Shown here: in pieces, positions 9,011-17,257 of the stretch
How positions within the stretch are numbered: the stretch's first letter is position 1
How the letters are laid out: each line of letters opens with the position of its first letter
Assembly (NCBI GenBank): GCA_023397905.1
Contig: JAEWSZ010000126.1
Span: 1 to 40,177, forward strand
DNA length: 40,177 nucleotides
Reading direction: 5' to 3'
Source of the DNA: Bacillota bacterium
GTDB lineage: Bacteria > Bacillota > Clostridia > Acetivibrionales > DSM-1351
The notes under the pieces: generated by a model
What the model saw: only the letters and a program-made list of their open reading frames with translations
Told to the model about the DNA's origin: nothing
The model's database searches: none
Made by a program: the position numbers and the translations under genes

Positions 9011-9559
9011 ATGTCGGACTATATTCTTACATATTCAAAAATAAAATTCTTCCCGCTGGAGCCCAACCGGGAGGATATAAATATCCGGGATATTGCCCAC
9101 GCCCTGTCGCTCATGACCAGGGCCAACGGGCATTTCAAACATTTTTATTCTGTGGCCCAGCATTCCGTAAGCTGCAGCCAGGAAGCCAGAAACAGGGGAT
9201 ATTCGGAAAGGGTCCAGTTGGGCTGCCTTTTGCACGATTCCAGTGAAAGCTACATTTCGGATATCACGAGGCCGGTAAAAAAGAATATGCCGGAATATTT
9301 TGAGATCGAGGGCAGGCTGCAGAAGGAAATATACGGCAGATTCGGGATCGGAGATATGTCGGAAAGCGAGCTGAGGCAGATTTCGGAGGTCGACGATTCA
9401 ATGCTTTATTATGAATTCAAGACGCTGATGGATATTGAGCTCTTTGAACCGGCGCCGGCTCTGTCTATGGAGCATTCGTTTTCACAGAGGGATTTTTCCG
9501 GTGTAGAGGAGGAGTTCCTGGCGTTGTTCAATAAGCTGGCAGGGCCGAAAAGGCTTTAA
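9011..9559 (+). CDS. HD-domain metal-dependent phosphohydrolase (YfbR-like)
   Basis: This is a metal-dependent phosphohydrolase of the HD superfamily. The signature is seen as QHS (His51), LLHDSSE (His75-Asp76) and a distal acidic region (EVDDSMLYYEF). The N-terminal DINIRDIAHALSLMTRANGHF resembles the YfbR/deoxynucleotidase branch, whose members remove phosphate from nucleotides. The substrate is an inference from that likeness. I start at ATG 9011, after GGAGGT; an in-frame upstream ATG at 8933 lacks a ribosome binding site and would add 26 residues rich in basic and aromatic residues. It is followed 53 bases later by a second HD protein of a different subfamily. Confidence 0.85.
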   Translation: MSDYILTYSKIKFFPLEPNREDINIRDIAHALSLMTRANGHFKHFYSVAQHSVSCSQEARNRGYSERVQLGCLLHDSSESYISDITRPVKKNMPEYFEIEGRLQKEIYGRFGIGDMSESELRQISEVDDSMLYYEFKTLMDIELFEPAPALSMEHSFSQRDFSGVEEEFLALFNKLAGPKRL

Positions 9560-9612
9560 ATCCGGTTGGCTGACGGCTGTACATAACGGAGAGTACGTAT
9601 TGGAGGATTCGG

Positions 9613-10209
9613 ATGGATTTTGACAGGTTTAATAAACAACTGGAGTTTTTGACTGAAATAGATAAATTGAAGCAGGTATTCCGGAATACGGTTCTGATGG
9701 ACGGCTCCAGAAAGGAAAACGACGCCGAACACACCTGGCATATGGCGGTCTGTGCAATGCTGCTTGCCGAATATTCCAACGAAAAGGCCCTGGACATGCT
9801 GAGAGTCTTAAAAATGATAATGCTCCATGATGTGGTTGAAATTGATGCAGGAGATACCTTCGCCTATGACGGGAAAGGGCATATGGACAAAGCAGAAAGA
9901 GAGCAAAAAGCCGCGGACAGATTATTCGGACTGCTTCCGGAGGACCAGAAAGAGGAATTCAGGGAACTGTGGAATGAATTTGAGGCCCATGAAACGCCCG
10001 AAGCAAAGCATGCCCATCTGGCGGACACCTTTATGCCGGTTTATCACAATTACAGGACAAAGGGTCAGCAATGGCAGAAACTGAATGTCACCAGCGATAA
10101 AGTGCTGGAAAGATGCCGCCGGCATATACGGAGCGGCTCGGAGGAAATCTGGGAATATATGCAGGACATAATAAAAGATGCGGTGGAAAAGGGCTATTTA
10201 AAACCGTGA
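9613..10209 (+). CDS. HD-domain hydrolase, 5'-deoxynucleotidase HDDC2/YfbR-like
   Basis: This 198-residue HD protein has the motifs AEHTWH (His40), MLHDVVEIDAGD (His72-Asp73, Asp78) and HLADTFMPVYHNY (distal Asp). This pattern is that of the HDDC2 family, which dephosphorylates deoxynucleoside monophosphates. It starts after GGAGGATTCGG. Only 18 bases separate it from the acetyltransferase gene downstream, so the two are probably one message. A role in nucleotide pool cleaning is likely by family, not shown by context. Confidence 0.88.
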   Translation: MDFDRFNKQLEFLTEIDKLKQVFRNTVLMDGSRKENDAEHTWHMAVCAMLLAEYSNEKALDMLRVLKMIMLHDVVEIDAGDTFAYDGKGHMDKAEREQKAADRLFGLLPEDQKEEFRELWNEFEAHETPEAKHAHLADTFMPVYHNYRTKGQQWQKLNVTSDKVLERCRRHIRSGSEEIWEYMQDIIKDAVEKGYLKP

Positions 10210-10227
10210 GGCTATGAAAGGAGCCAT

Positions 10228-10755
10228 ATGGACAGATTTATAACAATCAGAGACGAAGACCCAGCCACACCTGAGGCCGGGAGGTTGATGGATGAATTGT
10301 CCGGCACGCTGGAAGCCATAACCGGCAGCAGCGGGAGAGGTTCATTTGAAGTCGTGGATATTTGCGGCGGGAGAGCGGTATTTGCAGTTGCACGGGATCA
10401 GGACGGAAAGGCGGTAGGCTGCGGGGCAATACGCCCGGACGGGGACAATACCGCCGAGGTCAAACGGATGTATGCCGGTGAAAAGGGTAAGGGCATAGGT
10501 AAAAAGGTGCTGTCTTATCTGGAAATGAGAGCCTGGGAGTTGGGGTACAGGGCATTGAAGCTTGAGACCAGGCTGATAAACCGTAGGGCGGTGGCTTTTT
10601 ATGAGAAAAACGGCTATACCCGGATACCAAATTACGGCAAATACGCGGGCAGGCCCGAAGCTGTTTGCTTCGAAAAACAGTTGTCAGCGGAACTGAAGGA
10701 GAAATGTGACAATAGTGGAGAAAACAAAAAACAGCAGGGGAGCATATCAAAATAG
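10228..10755 (+). CDS. GNAT-family N-acetyltransferase
   Basis: This is an acetyl-CoA-dependent acetyltransferase of unknown substrate. The acetyl-CoA pocket is seen as VKRMYAGEKGKGIGKKVLSYLE (motif A, R/Q-x-x-G-x-G/A form). The C-terminal part has LKLETRLINRRAVAFYEKNGYTRI, the usual beta5-alpha4 end. It starts after GAAAGGAG. Its last 20 residues are polar and Lys/Gln-rich and lie beyond the fold. It is transcribed with the HD hydrolase upstream, and the AraC gene starts 46 bases after it. Confidence 0.88.
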   Translation: MDRFITIRDEDPATPEAGRLMDELSGTLEAITGSSGRGSFEVVDICGGRAVFAVARDQDGKAVGCGAIRPDGDNTAEVKRMYAGEKGKGIGKKVLSYLEMRAWELGYRALKLETRLINRRAVAFYEKNGYTRIPNYGKYAGRPEAVCFEKQLSAELKEKCDNSGENKKQQGSISK

Positions 10756-10801
10756 AGTAAGCCGGATCCTTATTTATGAGATTGGGTTTTTGGGAGGAAG
10801 C

Positions 10802-11632
10802 ATGAATATAAACAATCTTTTTTTCTACATCCACTACTGCAAATGCACGTATTATAATGATTTCAAGGGGAAAAACGGCAAGCTTATCAGAACCCTGCAG
10901 CATCATGAGCTCATTTTTGTGCCGGAGGGCAAGGGCAGTATCATAATAGACAAAAAGAAATATCCCATCAAAGAAGGCATGCTTTTTTATATCCGTCCAT
11001 ATATACAACAGACTATCGAAATAGATACGGGAGGTCCGGGATGCTTTCTCACGGTACACTTCAGCTATGCCCATGTCAGTTTCAACGACAGCAGATGGAA
11101 TATAAGGAACCAGGCTGAGGGGCTTCCTCTGCAAGCAGCCCAGGAAATGAAGGAACACTATTATGTAAACGACATATTTAAAAAGATGGTTGACAGCTGG
11201 AATTCAAAATTGCCGGGTTATGAGTTCATCACCAGGACTTTGCTCCAGCAGCTGCTGGCCGCATATTTTCAGAATACGTCCAGGCAGGACCGGAACTATT
11301 CGGTGTCTCTGAAGGTTGAAAAAATCATCAGCTACATGCATGAGCACATAGCCGATAAGATGACGCTGACAGGACTTGCCGAGAGCGCGCAGCTGTCTCC
11401 GGCCTATCTGTCCAGGTCTTTTAAGGAGATCACGGGGTATTCGGCAATTGAGTTCCTGAACAGGATAAGGATTGACAAAGCAAAAGAGCTCATTATCGAA
11501 GGAAATAAAAAGGTAAGGGAAGTGGCCCACGAGCTTGGTTTTGCAGATGAATTCTATTTCAGCAGGATATTCAAGAAGATCGAAGGCGCAAGTCCTTCGG
11601 AATATTACAACAAAAATGTCCATGGAGTTTAA
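10802..11632 (+). CDS. AraC-family transcriptional regulator with N-terminal cupin
   Basis: The N-terminal sensing domain has the cupin-like strand pattern HHELIFVPEGKGSIIIDKKKYPIKEGMLFYIRP. The C-terminal DNA-binding domain reads MTLTGLAESAQLSPAYLSRSFKEITGYSAIEF and KVREVAHELGFADEFYFSRIFKKIEGASPSEY, both helix-turn-helix units complete. I start at ATG 10802, well placed after GGGAGGAAG. A longer in-frame start at 10706 would overlap the acetyltransferase gene. The MFS exporter follows after 115 bases, so it is a possible target, along with metabolic genes elsewhere. Confidence 0.92.
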   Translation: MNINNLFFYIHYCKCTYYNDFKGKNGKLIRTLQHHELIFVPEGKGSIIIDKKKYPIKEGMLFYIRPYIQQTIEIDTGGPGCFLTVHFSYAHVSFNDSRWNIRNQAEGLPLQAAQEMKEHYYVNDIFKKMVDSWNSKLPGYEFITRTLLQQLLAAYFQNTSRQDRNYSVSLKVEKIISYMHEHIADKMTLTGLAESAQLSPAYLSRSFKEITGYSAIEFLNRIRIDKAKELIIEGNKKVREVAHELGFADEFYFSRIFKKIEGASPSEYYNKNVHGV

Positions 11633-11747
11633 TATAATGCATGGTATAAAGCGGGTTTCCGGGTTAATATCAGTATGTTATTGTTCATTCTTATTGTGTA
11701 GGACTTTTGGACAATAGTTTACTTATAGCAGCAGGAGACTTATATTT

Positions 11748-12962
11748 ATGCAGATTTGGAAAAGAAATTTGATTGTCTGCTGGTTCGGTATGTTTGTGAC
11801 AGGTATTGGCATGAGCCAGATCGCACCGGTCTTACCACTTTATATAAAGCAGCTTGGAGTTCAGAACACAGCCGAAATCACAAAACTCTCGGGAATAGCA
11901 TTTGGCATTACATTTATCCTTTCGGCAATTTTTTCGCCTATCTGGGGCCATGCCGCCGATAAATTCGGGCGGAAGCCCATGCTCCTGAGAGCCAGCCTGG
12001 GTATGTCAATTATTATAGGCTGTATGGGGTTTGCCCCAAATGTTTACGTACTTATAGGGCTGAGGCTGGCGCAGGGCGTCATCACCGGCTACGGCACGGC
12101 CTGCACCACCCTGATCGCCACCCAGACCGATAAGGAGCACGCGGGCTTTGCCCTGGGAACCCTTTCAACGGCAAATATCTCGGGCTCTCTGCTTGGACCG
12201 ACCATAGGGGGCTTCATAGGAGATAATTTCGGTTTCAGGAATGTCTTTTTTATGACGGGCGCCCTGATGCTGGTTGCGTTTTTTACCACCGTATTTTTTG
12301 TGAAGGAATCCTTTGTCCGTGAAGATAAAAAGGTACTGAGCACCAGAGAGCTATGGAACATGGTTCCTGAAAAGAATCTGACTGTCACGCTGTTTGTGAC
12401 ATTTTTCATATTATCCGTGGCCATGTATTCCATAGAACCGATTGTGACGGTATATGTAAACCAATTGCTGAATGATTCCACCCATGTTGCGGTGCTGGCG
12501 GGGATAACCTTTTCGGCTTCGGGCCTTGCAAATATAATAGCAGCGCCCCGTCTGGGAAAGCTTTCGGACAGAGTGGGAGCCCACAGAGTCATATTGGTGG
12601 CCCTTGTGGCGGCAGGGATAATCTTTATACCACAGGCTTTTGTCACAAACGTATGGCAGCTGATGTTCCTCAGGTTCCTGCTGGGTCTCACGGCGGGCGG
12701 ACTGAACCCTTCCGTGAATATTCTGATCAAAAAAATCACGCCCTCTTCTATTACGGGCAGAATTTTCGGCTTCAATATGGCGGCGGCTTATTTAGGTGTT
12801 TTTGGCGGCTCTGTCTTTGGCGGGCAGGTAGCGGCCCTGTTCGGCATGAAATATGTATTTTTCACCACAAGCGTATTGCTGCTGGCAAATGCGGTGTGGG
12901 TCTATTTCAAGGTATATAAAAAGTTAAATGCAAATAATGAATTGGCGGCAGTTGAAAATTAG
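11748..12962 (+). CDS. MFS drug-type exporter (DHA1 family)
   Basis: This is a 404-residue transporter with 12 predicted membrane spans. The signature between spans 2 and 3 is GHAADKFGRKPMLLRASLGM, and the second half repeats it as GKLSDRVGAHRVILVAL, so both halves are complete. Span 5 carries the antiporter-like ISGSLLGPTIGGFIGDNFGFR motif (motif C region) found in drug:H+ antiporters of the MdtG/NorA/TetA kind. It starts after GCAGGAGAC. The neighbouring AraC regulator may control it. The substrate is unknown. Confidence 0.9.
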   Translation: MQIWKRNLIVCWFGMFVTGIGMSQIAPVLPLYIKQLGVQNTAEITKLSGIAFGITFILSAIFSPIWGHAADKFGRKPMLLRASLGMSIIIGCMGFAPNVYVLIGLRLAQGVITGYGTACTTLIATQTDKEHAGFALGTLSTANISGSLLGPTIGGFIGDNFGFRNVFFMTGALMLVAFFTTVFFVKESFVREDKKVLSTRELWNMVPEKNLTVTLFVTFFILSVAMYSIEPIVTVYVNQLLNDSTHVAVLAGITFSASGLANIIAAPRLGKLSDRVGAHRVILVALVAAGIIFIPQAFVTNVWQLMFLRFLLGLTAGGLNPSVNILIKKITPSSITGRIFGFNMAAAYLGVFGGSVFGGQVAALFGMKYVFFTTSVLLLANAVWVYFKVYKKLNANNELAAVEN

Positions 12963-12993
12963 TACCGGAAGACCGGGCGTGCAGTACGCATGC

Positions 12994-13055
12994 ATTATAT
13001 CATCTGCCGGAAATTATATCATCAGCGGAAAAATTGTGTCCACTGATGATATAAT
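12994..13055. repeat. Direct and inverted repeats between convergent genes
   Basis: ATTATATCATCTGCC (12994-13008) is followed by the near copy ATTATATCATCAG (13013-13025). That copy pairs perfectly over 13 bases with CTGATGATATAAT (13043-13055) around a 17-base loop. It lies between the exporter and the CAP-domain gene, where a two-way terminator is expected, but there is no T-run on either side. Confidence 0.8.
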
Positions 13056-13068
13056 CTGCCACTTTCCG

Positions 13069-13590
13069 CTATTTTGTCGGCTTGGTAAACATTTGCGTCC
13101 AGTAGCATACGCCGGTTTTGCTTTTGGCAAGGCCTACGCCGATAGTGGTATAGGACGGGCTCAAGATATTGGCCCTGTGACCCGGTGAATTCATCCAGCT
13201 GTTCATAACCTCAGAGGGAGTCCTCTGACCCATGGCGATATTTTCGCCGGCTGCTGAGAATCTTATCCCGAAGGACTCCATCATTTTGAAGGGTGATCCG
13301 AAGGTAGGGGATATGTGTGAGAAATAGTTCTTGTTGATCATATCCTGGGATTTGTATCTTGCAACTCTTGCGATCTCCCAATTTGACTTCAGCGTCTGCA
13401 ATCCCCTGTTGGACCGCTGACTGTTAACCAGCTTTACAACTTCTGCTTCCCATGATTGAATACTGGCCGGCTTTTTGGCGGTTTGCGCCACGGGAATCAA
13501 GTCGGGTTTTTCATCCTTGGTATTTTGAGCTCCTACCTCTACCAGACACAGGTTGAAAATTATTAATGCTAAAAGTAATGTTTTCTTCAA
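13069..13590 (-). CDS. Secreted CAP/SCP-domain protein (YkwD-like)
   Basis: This is an exported protein with an N-terminal signal peptide (KKTLLLALIIFNLCLVEVGAQ), then a spacer to about residue 50 and a CAP domain. The domain shows VVKLVNSQRSNRGL, ARYKSQDMINKNYFSH (first His), GENIAMG and MNSWMNSPGHRANIL (second His), and ends with VGLAKSKTGVCYWTQMF. These are the hallmarks of bacterial YkwD proteins, often linked to spores or the cell wall. The function of the family is poorly known. The start is a TTG (13588-13590) with GAGGTGA 7 bases before it. Confidence 0.92.
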   Translation of the reverse strand: MKKTLLLALIIFNLCLVEVGAQNTKDEKPDLIPVAQTAKKPASIQSWEAEVVKLVNSQRSNRGLQTLKSNWEIARVARYKSQDMINKNYFSHISPTFGSPFKMMESFGIRFSAAGENIAMGQRTPSEVMNSWMNSPGHRANILSPSYTTIGVGLAKSKTGVCYWTQMFTKPTK

Positions 13591-13764
13591 AATATATCAC
13601 CTCGACTCGTATTATTTGAGTAAGAAAAAGATATTATGTCATGCAAATTTTTGAAAAAATTTTTTATGCTGGCTGCCAGCCGGGGTCAGTTGACTATACA
13701 ATAAGCCGGGCTGATGTTTTCCTGCAGGAGAACTGCGGGCAAGGTGCTGCTTTACAGAAAATAC

Positions 13765-13793
13765 TTTACAGCAGGACAGGGATGAATTATAAT
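13765..13793 (+). promoter_or_regulatory. Strong promoter upstream of the HAD phosphatase gene
   Basis: TTTACA (13765-13770) and a perfect TATAAT (13788-13793) are separated by 17 bases. The expected start point is about 13800, directly at the LexA-like palindrome. The 331-base gap (13591-13921) holds this promoter and the box, and no convincing gene. Confidence 0.75.
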
Positions 13794-13798
13794 ATATA

Positions 13799-13814
13799 CA
13801 GAACATATGTTCTG
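13799..13814. promoter_or_regulatory. LexA-type operator (16-bp perfect palindrome)
   Basis: CAGAACATATGTTCTG is a perfect palindrome whose core GAAC-N4-GTTC fits the Gram-positive LexA/DinR box (CGAACRNRYGTTCG) at the core, with A/T instead of C/G at the outermost core flank. It overlaps the predicted transcription start, the position expected for repression. Confidence 0.65.
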
Positions 13815-13921
13815 AAATTGCGGTTTGAAATATGTAATTTTATTTTTTATAATCTTATCATATAGTTATTTTATAAATAAAACCCAACAGAACAAATTAT
13901 AAAAACGGGGTATTGCAAAGC

Positions 13922-14590
13922 ATGTCAGATATTTTACAGGAATGCCGGCATATTTTCTGGGACTGGAACGGTACGCTGCTGAACGATGTGGGCATCGCGG
14001 TCGAAGCTATGAACAGTATGCTGAAGAGACGGAAAATGCCGGTGATGAACGAAGACAGGTACAGGGACATTTTTACTTTCCCGGTAAAAGATTATTATTC
14101 GCTGCTCGGATTTGATTTTGAGGCCGAATCCTTTGAGAAGCTTTCGACGGAATTTATAGGTGAATTCAATTCCAGAATAAACCGGTTCAGACTGCACGAC
14201 GGAGTACCGGAGGTGCTGAATACTTTTAAAAGATCGGGGGTCGGCCAGTCGATCCTGTCGGCTTCCCAGGAGAGGGAGCTGAATCAAGCCGTAAATAAAA
14301 TGGATATCAGGGATTATTTTATAAGCGTTGCAGGGCTGAATGACCACTATGCAAAGAGCAAGGTGAAAAGGGGAGAGGAGCTCCTGTGCGAATTGGGCCT
14401 GGAACCCCGGGAAGTGCTGCTGCTAGGAGATACCGTGCATGATTATGATGTGGCAAATGCCATCGGGTGCCGCTGCATGCTTATAGGAAACGGGCATCAG
14501 AGCTGCCGCAGGATTGCTGACTGCAATGCGCCAGTCATCAAATCCGTTTCGGAGCTGATTGGCTTCATAAAAGGCGAAGCCATAGCATAA
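13922..14590 (+). CDS. HAD-superfamily phosphatase (phosphoglycolate phosphatase-like)
   Basis: This is a soluble phosphatase with the HAD motif I FWDWNGTLLND (nucleophile Asp, the usual second Asp replaced by Asn, as in many members of this branch), motif II SILSASQE, a Lys in the AKSKVKRGEELL segment, and motif III LLLGDTVHDYDVANAIGCRC. The insertion between I and II is the small helical cap of the Gph-like group. The substrate is not known. Expression from a promoter with a LexA-type box would make it part of the DNA damage response. I prefer ATG 13922; a TTG at 13913 is too near ACGGGG. Confidence 0.88.
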   Translation: MSDILQECRHIFWDWNGTLLNDVGIAVEAMNSMLKRRKMPVMNEDRYRDIFTFPVKDYYSLLGFDFEAESFEKLSTEFIGEFNSRINRFRLHDGVPEVLNTFKRSGVGQSILSASQERELNQAVNKMDIRDYFISVAGLNDHYAKSKVKRGEELLCELGLEPREVLLLGDTVHDYDVANAIGCRCMLIGNGHQSCRRIADCNAPVIKSVSELIGFIKGEAIA

Positions 14591-14616
14591 GGGGTCCGGG
14601 CCATACGGAATACTTA

Positions 14617-14645
14617 TTGACTAACACACCAACAAAATATAAAAT
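14617..14645 (+). promoter_or_regulatory. Promoter of the metallophosphoesterase gene
   Basis: TTGACT (14617-14622), a 17-base spacer, and TAAAAT (14640-14645) lie 90 bases before the start codon. Confidence 0.55.
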
Positions 14646-14734
14646 TAATTTGAATCCGTTTTTGATATGAAAGAACTCTTTGCAGTATTATTACGTATTA
14701 ATTATAGTGTAGCATGTAAACATGGGGCGTTAAA

Positions 14735-15457
14735 ATGGACAAAATAGCGTTGATTTCTGATATACACGGGAATATACCCGCCCTGGAGGCTGTATTGTCA
14801 GATATAGAACAAAGAGGAATAAAGCGTATAATCTGCCTTGGTGATCTGGCGGGCAAAGGGCCGGGGTCCGAAGCTGCGGTGGATATAATAAAAGAAAAGT
14901 GTGAAATCGTTTTAAAGGGCAACTGGGATTATCTGATCTCGGAGATATACGACAGCTATTTTCTGAAATGGCACCGCTCAAAGCTGAGAAGCTCACAATT
15001 GGACTATTTGCTTACTCTGCCGGTGTTTGAGGAATTTTATATAAGCGGCAGGCTGGTGAGATTTTTTCACTCCAAATATGATGACTTGTTTCACAAGGTA
15101 ACACCCACTTCGGCGCTGGAAGAAAAAAAGGCCCTGTTTCGGGCTCCCGGAAAAGGTTACGCGGAATGTGACATTGTTATATACGGACACCTGCATGCGG
15201 CCTTTATAGAGTATTTCAGAGACAAGGCGCTAATGAATGTAGGCAGTGTGGGAAATCCGCTGGACATGACTCAAGCGGCGTACGGCATCATAGAAGGGAC
15301 CTTTGGGGGAAAAGAAAAGAGCGGCTTTTCCTTAACGCTGGCCAGAGTGGAATACGATATTGAAAAATCTATCCGGCAGGCCATTGACAGCGGTATGCCG
15401 GACTTGCAGGATTATATAGATGAACTGAGAAGCGCCCGGTACAGAGGGGTAAAGTAG
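14735..15457 (+). CDS. Metallophosphoesterase (YfcE/MJ0936-like)
   Basis: This is a calcineurin-like phosphoesterase with all metal-binding motifs in order: SDIHGN (residues 8-13), CLGDLAGKGP, KGNWD and GHLHAAF, with an additional GSVGNP near residue 170. The family hydrolyses phosphodiester or phosphomonoester bonds with a two-metal centre. YfcE-like members act on small phosphodiesters; the true substrate is unknown. The ribosome binding site (GGGGCG) is weak. It stands alone as a short unit behind its own promoter. Confidence 0.9.
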   Translation: MDKIALISDIHGNIPALEAVLSDIEQRGIKRIICLGDLAGKGPGSEAAVDIIKEKCEIVLKGNWDYLISEIYDSYFLKWHRSKLRSSQLDYLLTLPVFEEFYISGRLVRFFHSKYDDLFHKVTPTSALEEKKALFRAPGKGYAECDIVIYGHLHAAFIEYFRDKALMNVGSVGNPLDMTQAAYGIIEGTFGGKEKSGFSLTLARVEYDIEKSIRQAIDSGMPDLQDYIDELRSARYRGVK

Positions 15458-15563
15458 GACAGGATGCCATTATGCCGGATATGGCCCGGTTTGCATGAAT
15501 GGAAAGCCTGATGAATATTATTATAAAGATTGATTTATATAGTTTACTCAGGGGAGGTATGAT

Positions 15564-15863
15564 GTGAAGAAGAAAATTGTTATTCTGGCGCTTATGGCTG
15601 TTATAGCTTTGTCTGTGCTGACAGGCTGTATTCCCGGGGATGGCACTTATACCTCGTCAAAACCCGCCGGCTTTTTCTGGGGCATATGGCATGGCTGGAT
15701 TGCGCCTGTCTCACTTATTATAAGCTTGTTTCATAAAAACATAAGAGTGTATGAAGTAATGAATACGGGCTGGTGGTATGATTTTGGTTTCTACATTGCT
15801 ATTATCGGCGGATTCGGAGGCTTGTCGCTGTTCCGCAGAAAGAGCTCCCATAAAAATGATTGA
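15564..15863 (+). CDS. Small membrane-anchored lipoprotein of unknown function
   Basis: This 99-residue protein has a lipoprotein-like signal (ILALMAVIALSVLTGC, Cys22), a hydrophobic segment GFFWGIWHGWIAPVSLIISLF, a second one, YDFGFYIAIIGGFGGLSLF, and a basic end RRKSSHKND. The pattern WHGWIAPxSLI...NTGWWYDFGFYIAIIGG recurs in small unknown proteins of Firmicutes, as far as I recall. The start is GTG 15564, 6 bases after GGGGAGG; an ATG two bases earlier (15562) is in another frame and stops at once. No function can be given. Confidence 0.75.
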   Translation: MKKKIVILALMAVIALSVLTGCIPGDGTYTSSKPAGFFWGIWHGWIAPVSLIISLFHKNIRVYEVMNTGWWYDFGFYIAIIGGFGGLSLFRRKSSHKND

Positions 15864-15919
15864 TACCGGGCAGGCTTGGGGACCGGCCGTTAAATCCACG
15901 GTGGAATCAAGTGAGGAAG

Positions 15920-16201
15920 TCACTCTGCAATTTCCCATATATCCTTGCTTTCCTTGATATAGCTGTATTCTATGATATCGTCGTCAACGGTTTCCGTTTC
16001 CCTGTTGAAATATGCGATTGGGATTGATACCTCCAGAGAACCTGATTTATACAGTTTTCCGCCAAGATATATTTTCTTCATGTTTTCGAAATGAGGAATA
16101 AGTCTTATACCCAGATTTGTGTCGCTGCAATATGTGGCTTTCCAGAATTCTTCCTTGGTCACGTCGTTTTTTAGTCTGACCTTTACATTTTTATATGTCA
16201 T
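15920..16201 (-). CDS. Hypothetical protein, 93 residues
   Basis: This is a small soluble protein of mixed beta-rich appearance (KNVKVRLKNDVTKEEFWKA, KKIYLGGKLYKSGSLEVSIPIAYF), ending in an acidic stretch. No family is recognised. The ATG is preceded by GGGGGT on the minus strand, and codon use looks like that of its neighbours, so it is probably real. The 221-base divergent gap upstream also carries the promoter of the methyltransferase gene. Confidence 0.6.
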   Translation of the reverse strand: MTYKNVKVRLKNDVTKEEFWKATYCSDTNLGIRLIPHFENMKKIYLGGKLYKSGSLEVSIPIAYFNRETETVDDDIIEYSYIKESKDIWEIAE

Positions 16202-16292
16202 TTAAACCCCCGAGACTTGAAATTTAAAATGAAATTTTCTAACACATTTAATGGTTATTATAACATTTCAGGCCGTAAAAAGCTAAGATTAT

Positions 16293-16321
16293 TTGAATGC
16301 TTACAAACGGCAGGATATTAT
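16293..16321 (+). promoter_or_regulatory. Promoter of the methyltransferase/acetyltransferase unit
   Basis: TTGAAT (16293-16298) and TATTAT (16316-16321) with a 17-base spacer lie about 100 bases before the methyltransferase start. Confidence 0.5.
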
Positions 16322-16422
16322 GGTAATATAAATGAATACAAACAGTATAACATACCAATTATTATAAATCACATAATTTTCCATGTATGCTGAATTGAAA
16401 AAGATTTGGCCCAGGAGGTAAT

Positions 16423-17244
16423 ATGCTACCGGATAAAAATTTGAAAGGCAATATAGAGAGATTTTCCGGCTTTGCCGGATACTATGATAAATACCGGCCG
16501 GAGGCTCCGCAAATGGTCGTGGAAATACTTACGGGATATCTTGGGCGCAGGCCTGAAATGGTCGTGGACCTGGCCAGCGGAACTGGTCTTTCCACTTTTA
16601 TATGGAAGGATTATGCCGGCAGAGTCATCGGAGTGGAGCCCAATGGGGACATGAGGGGAAGGGCTTCGGAGAAGCTGGCGGGGACCGGAAATGCTTCAAA
16701 TATTTCTTTTCAGGAAGGCTATTCCAACAGAATGAATATGGAAGCGGAATCTGTTGATATAATTACATGTTCGCAGGCGTTTCACTGGATGGAGCCCGAA
16801 AGCACCCTGGAGGAGGTCTCAAAGGTATTAAAGGGTGGAGGTGTATTTGCGGCGTATGATTGCGACTGGCCTCCTACAGTTCATTGGACGCTGGAAAACG
16901 AATTTATAAAGCTCCATGGCAAAGCGGACGAAATATCCGGAAGGATTTTAAAACCGGAAGACAGAGCCTTCAAAAGGAATAAAAACGAGCACCTGAAAAA
17001 TCTGAAGGAGAGCAAAAGGTTCAGGTTCACAAGAGAAATAGTTTTTCACAACCTGGAGAAATGCGATGCGGAGCGGTATGCCGGTCTCGCCCTCAGTCAG
17101 GGAGGCGTTCAGGCTGTTATAAAATCAGGTGTGCAGGAGATAAATCCACAGATTGAAAAGTTTACCCGTACGGTTGAGGAATATTTCGGCGGCAGGACAA
17201 TAGATATCATGTTCAGCTACAGAATGAGGCTGGGAATAAAATAA
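16423..17244 (+). CDS. Class I SAM-dependent methyltransferase
   Basis: The Rossmann-type SAM site is seen as MVVDLASGTGLSTFIW (motif I), the acidic residue in VIGVEPNGDMRG, and SVDIITCSQAFHWMEPESTLEEVSKVLKGGGVFAAYD (motifs II-III). The start FSGFAGYYDKYRPEAP is typical of the YcgJ/Methyltransf_11 group. The C-terminal 100 residues form a family-specific lid. The substrate is unknown. It starts after AGGAGGTAAT. A GNAT acetyltransferase gene follows after 13 bases, so the two are one unit. Confidence 0.92.
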   Translation: MLPDKNLKGNIERFSGFAGYYDKYRPEAPQMVVEILTGYLGRRPEMVVDLASGTGLSTFIWKDYAGRVIGVEPNGDMRGRASEKLAGTGNASNISFQEGYSNRMNMEAESVDIITCSQAFHWMEPESTLEEVSKVLKGGGVFAAYDCDWPPTVHWTLENEFIKLHGKADEISGRILKPEDRAFKRNKNEHLKNLKESKRFRFTREIVFHNLEKCDAERYAGLALSQGGVQAVIKSGVQEINPQIEKFTRTVEEYFGGRTIDIMFSYRMRLGIK

Positions 17245-17257
17245 GGAGTTTGGACCA

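Noticed and set aside
12089..12775. Minus-strand frame of 228 codons within the MFS gene
   Set aside because: Antisense shadow of a complete transporter; no ribosome binding site or family pattern.
13641..13865. 74-codon frame before the HAD gene
   Set aside because: It runs through the promoter and the LexA-type box, has no ribosome binding site, and no recognisable composition.
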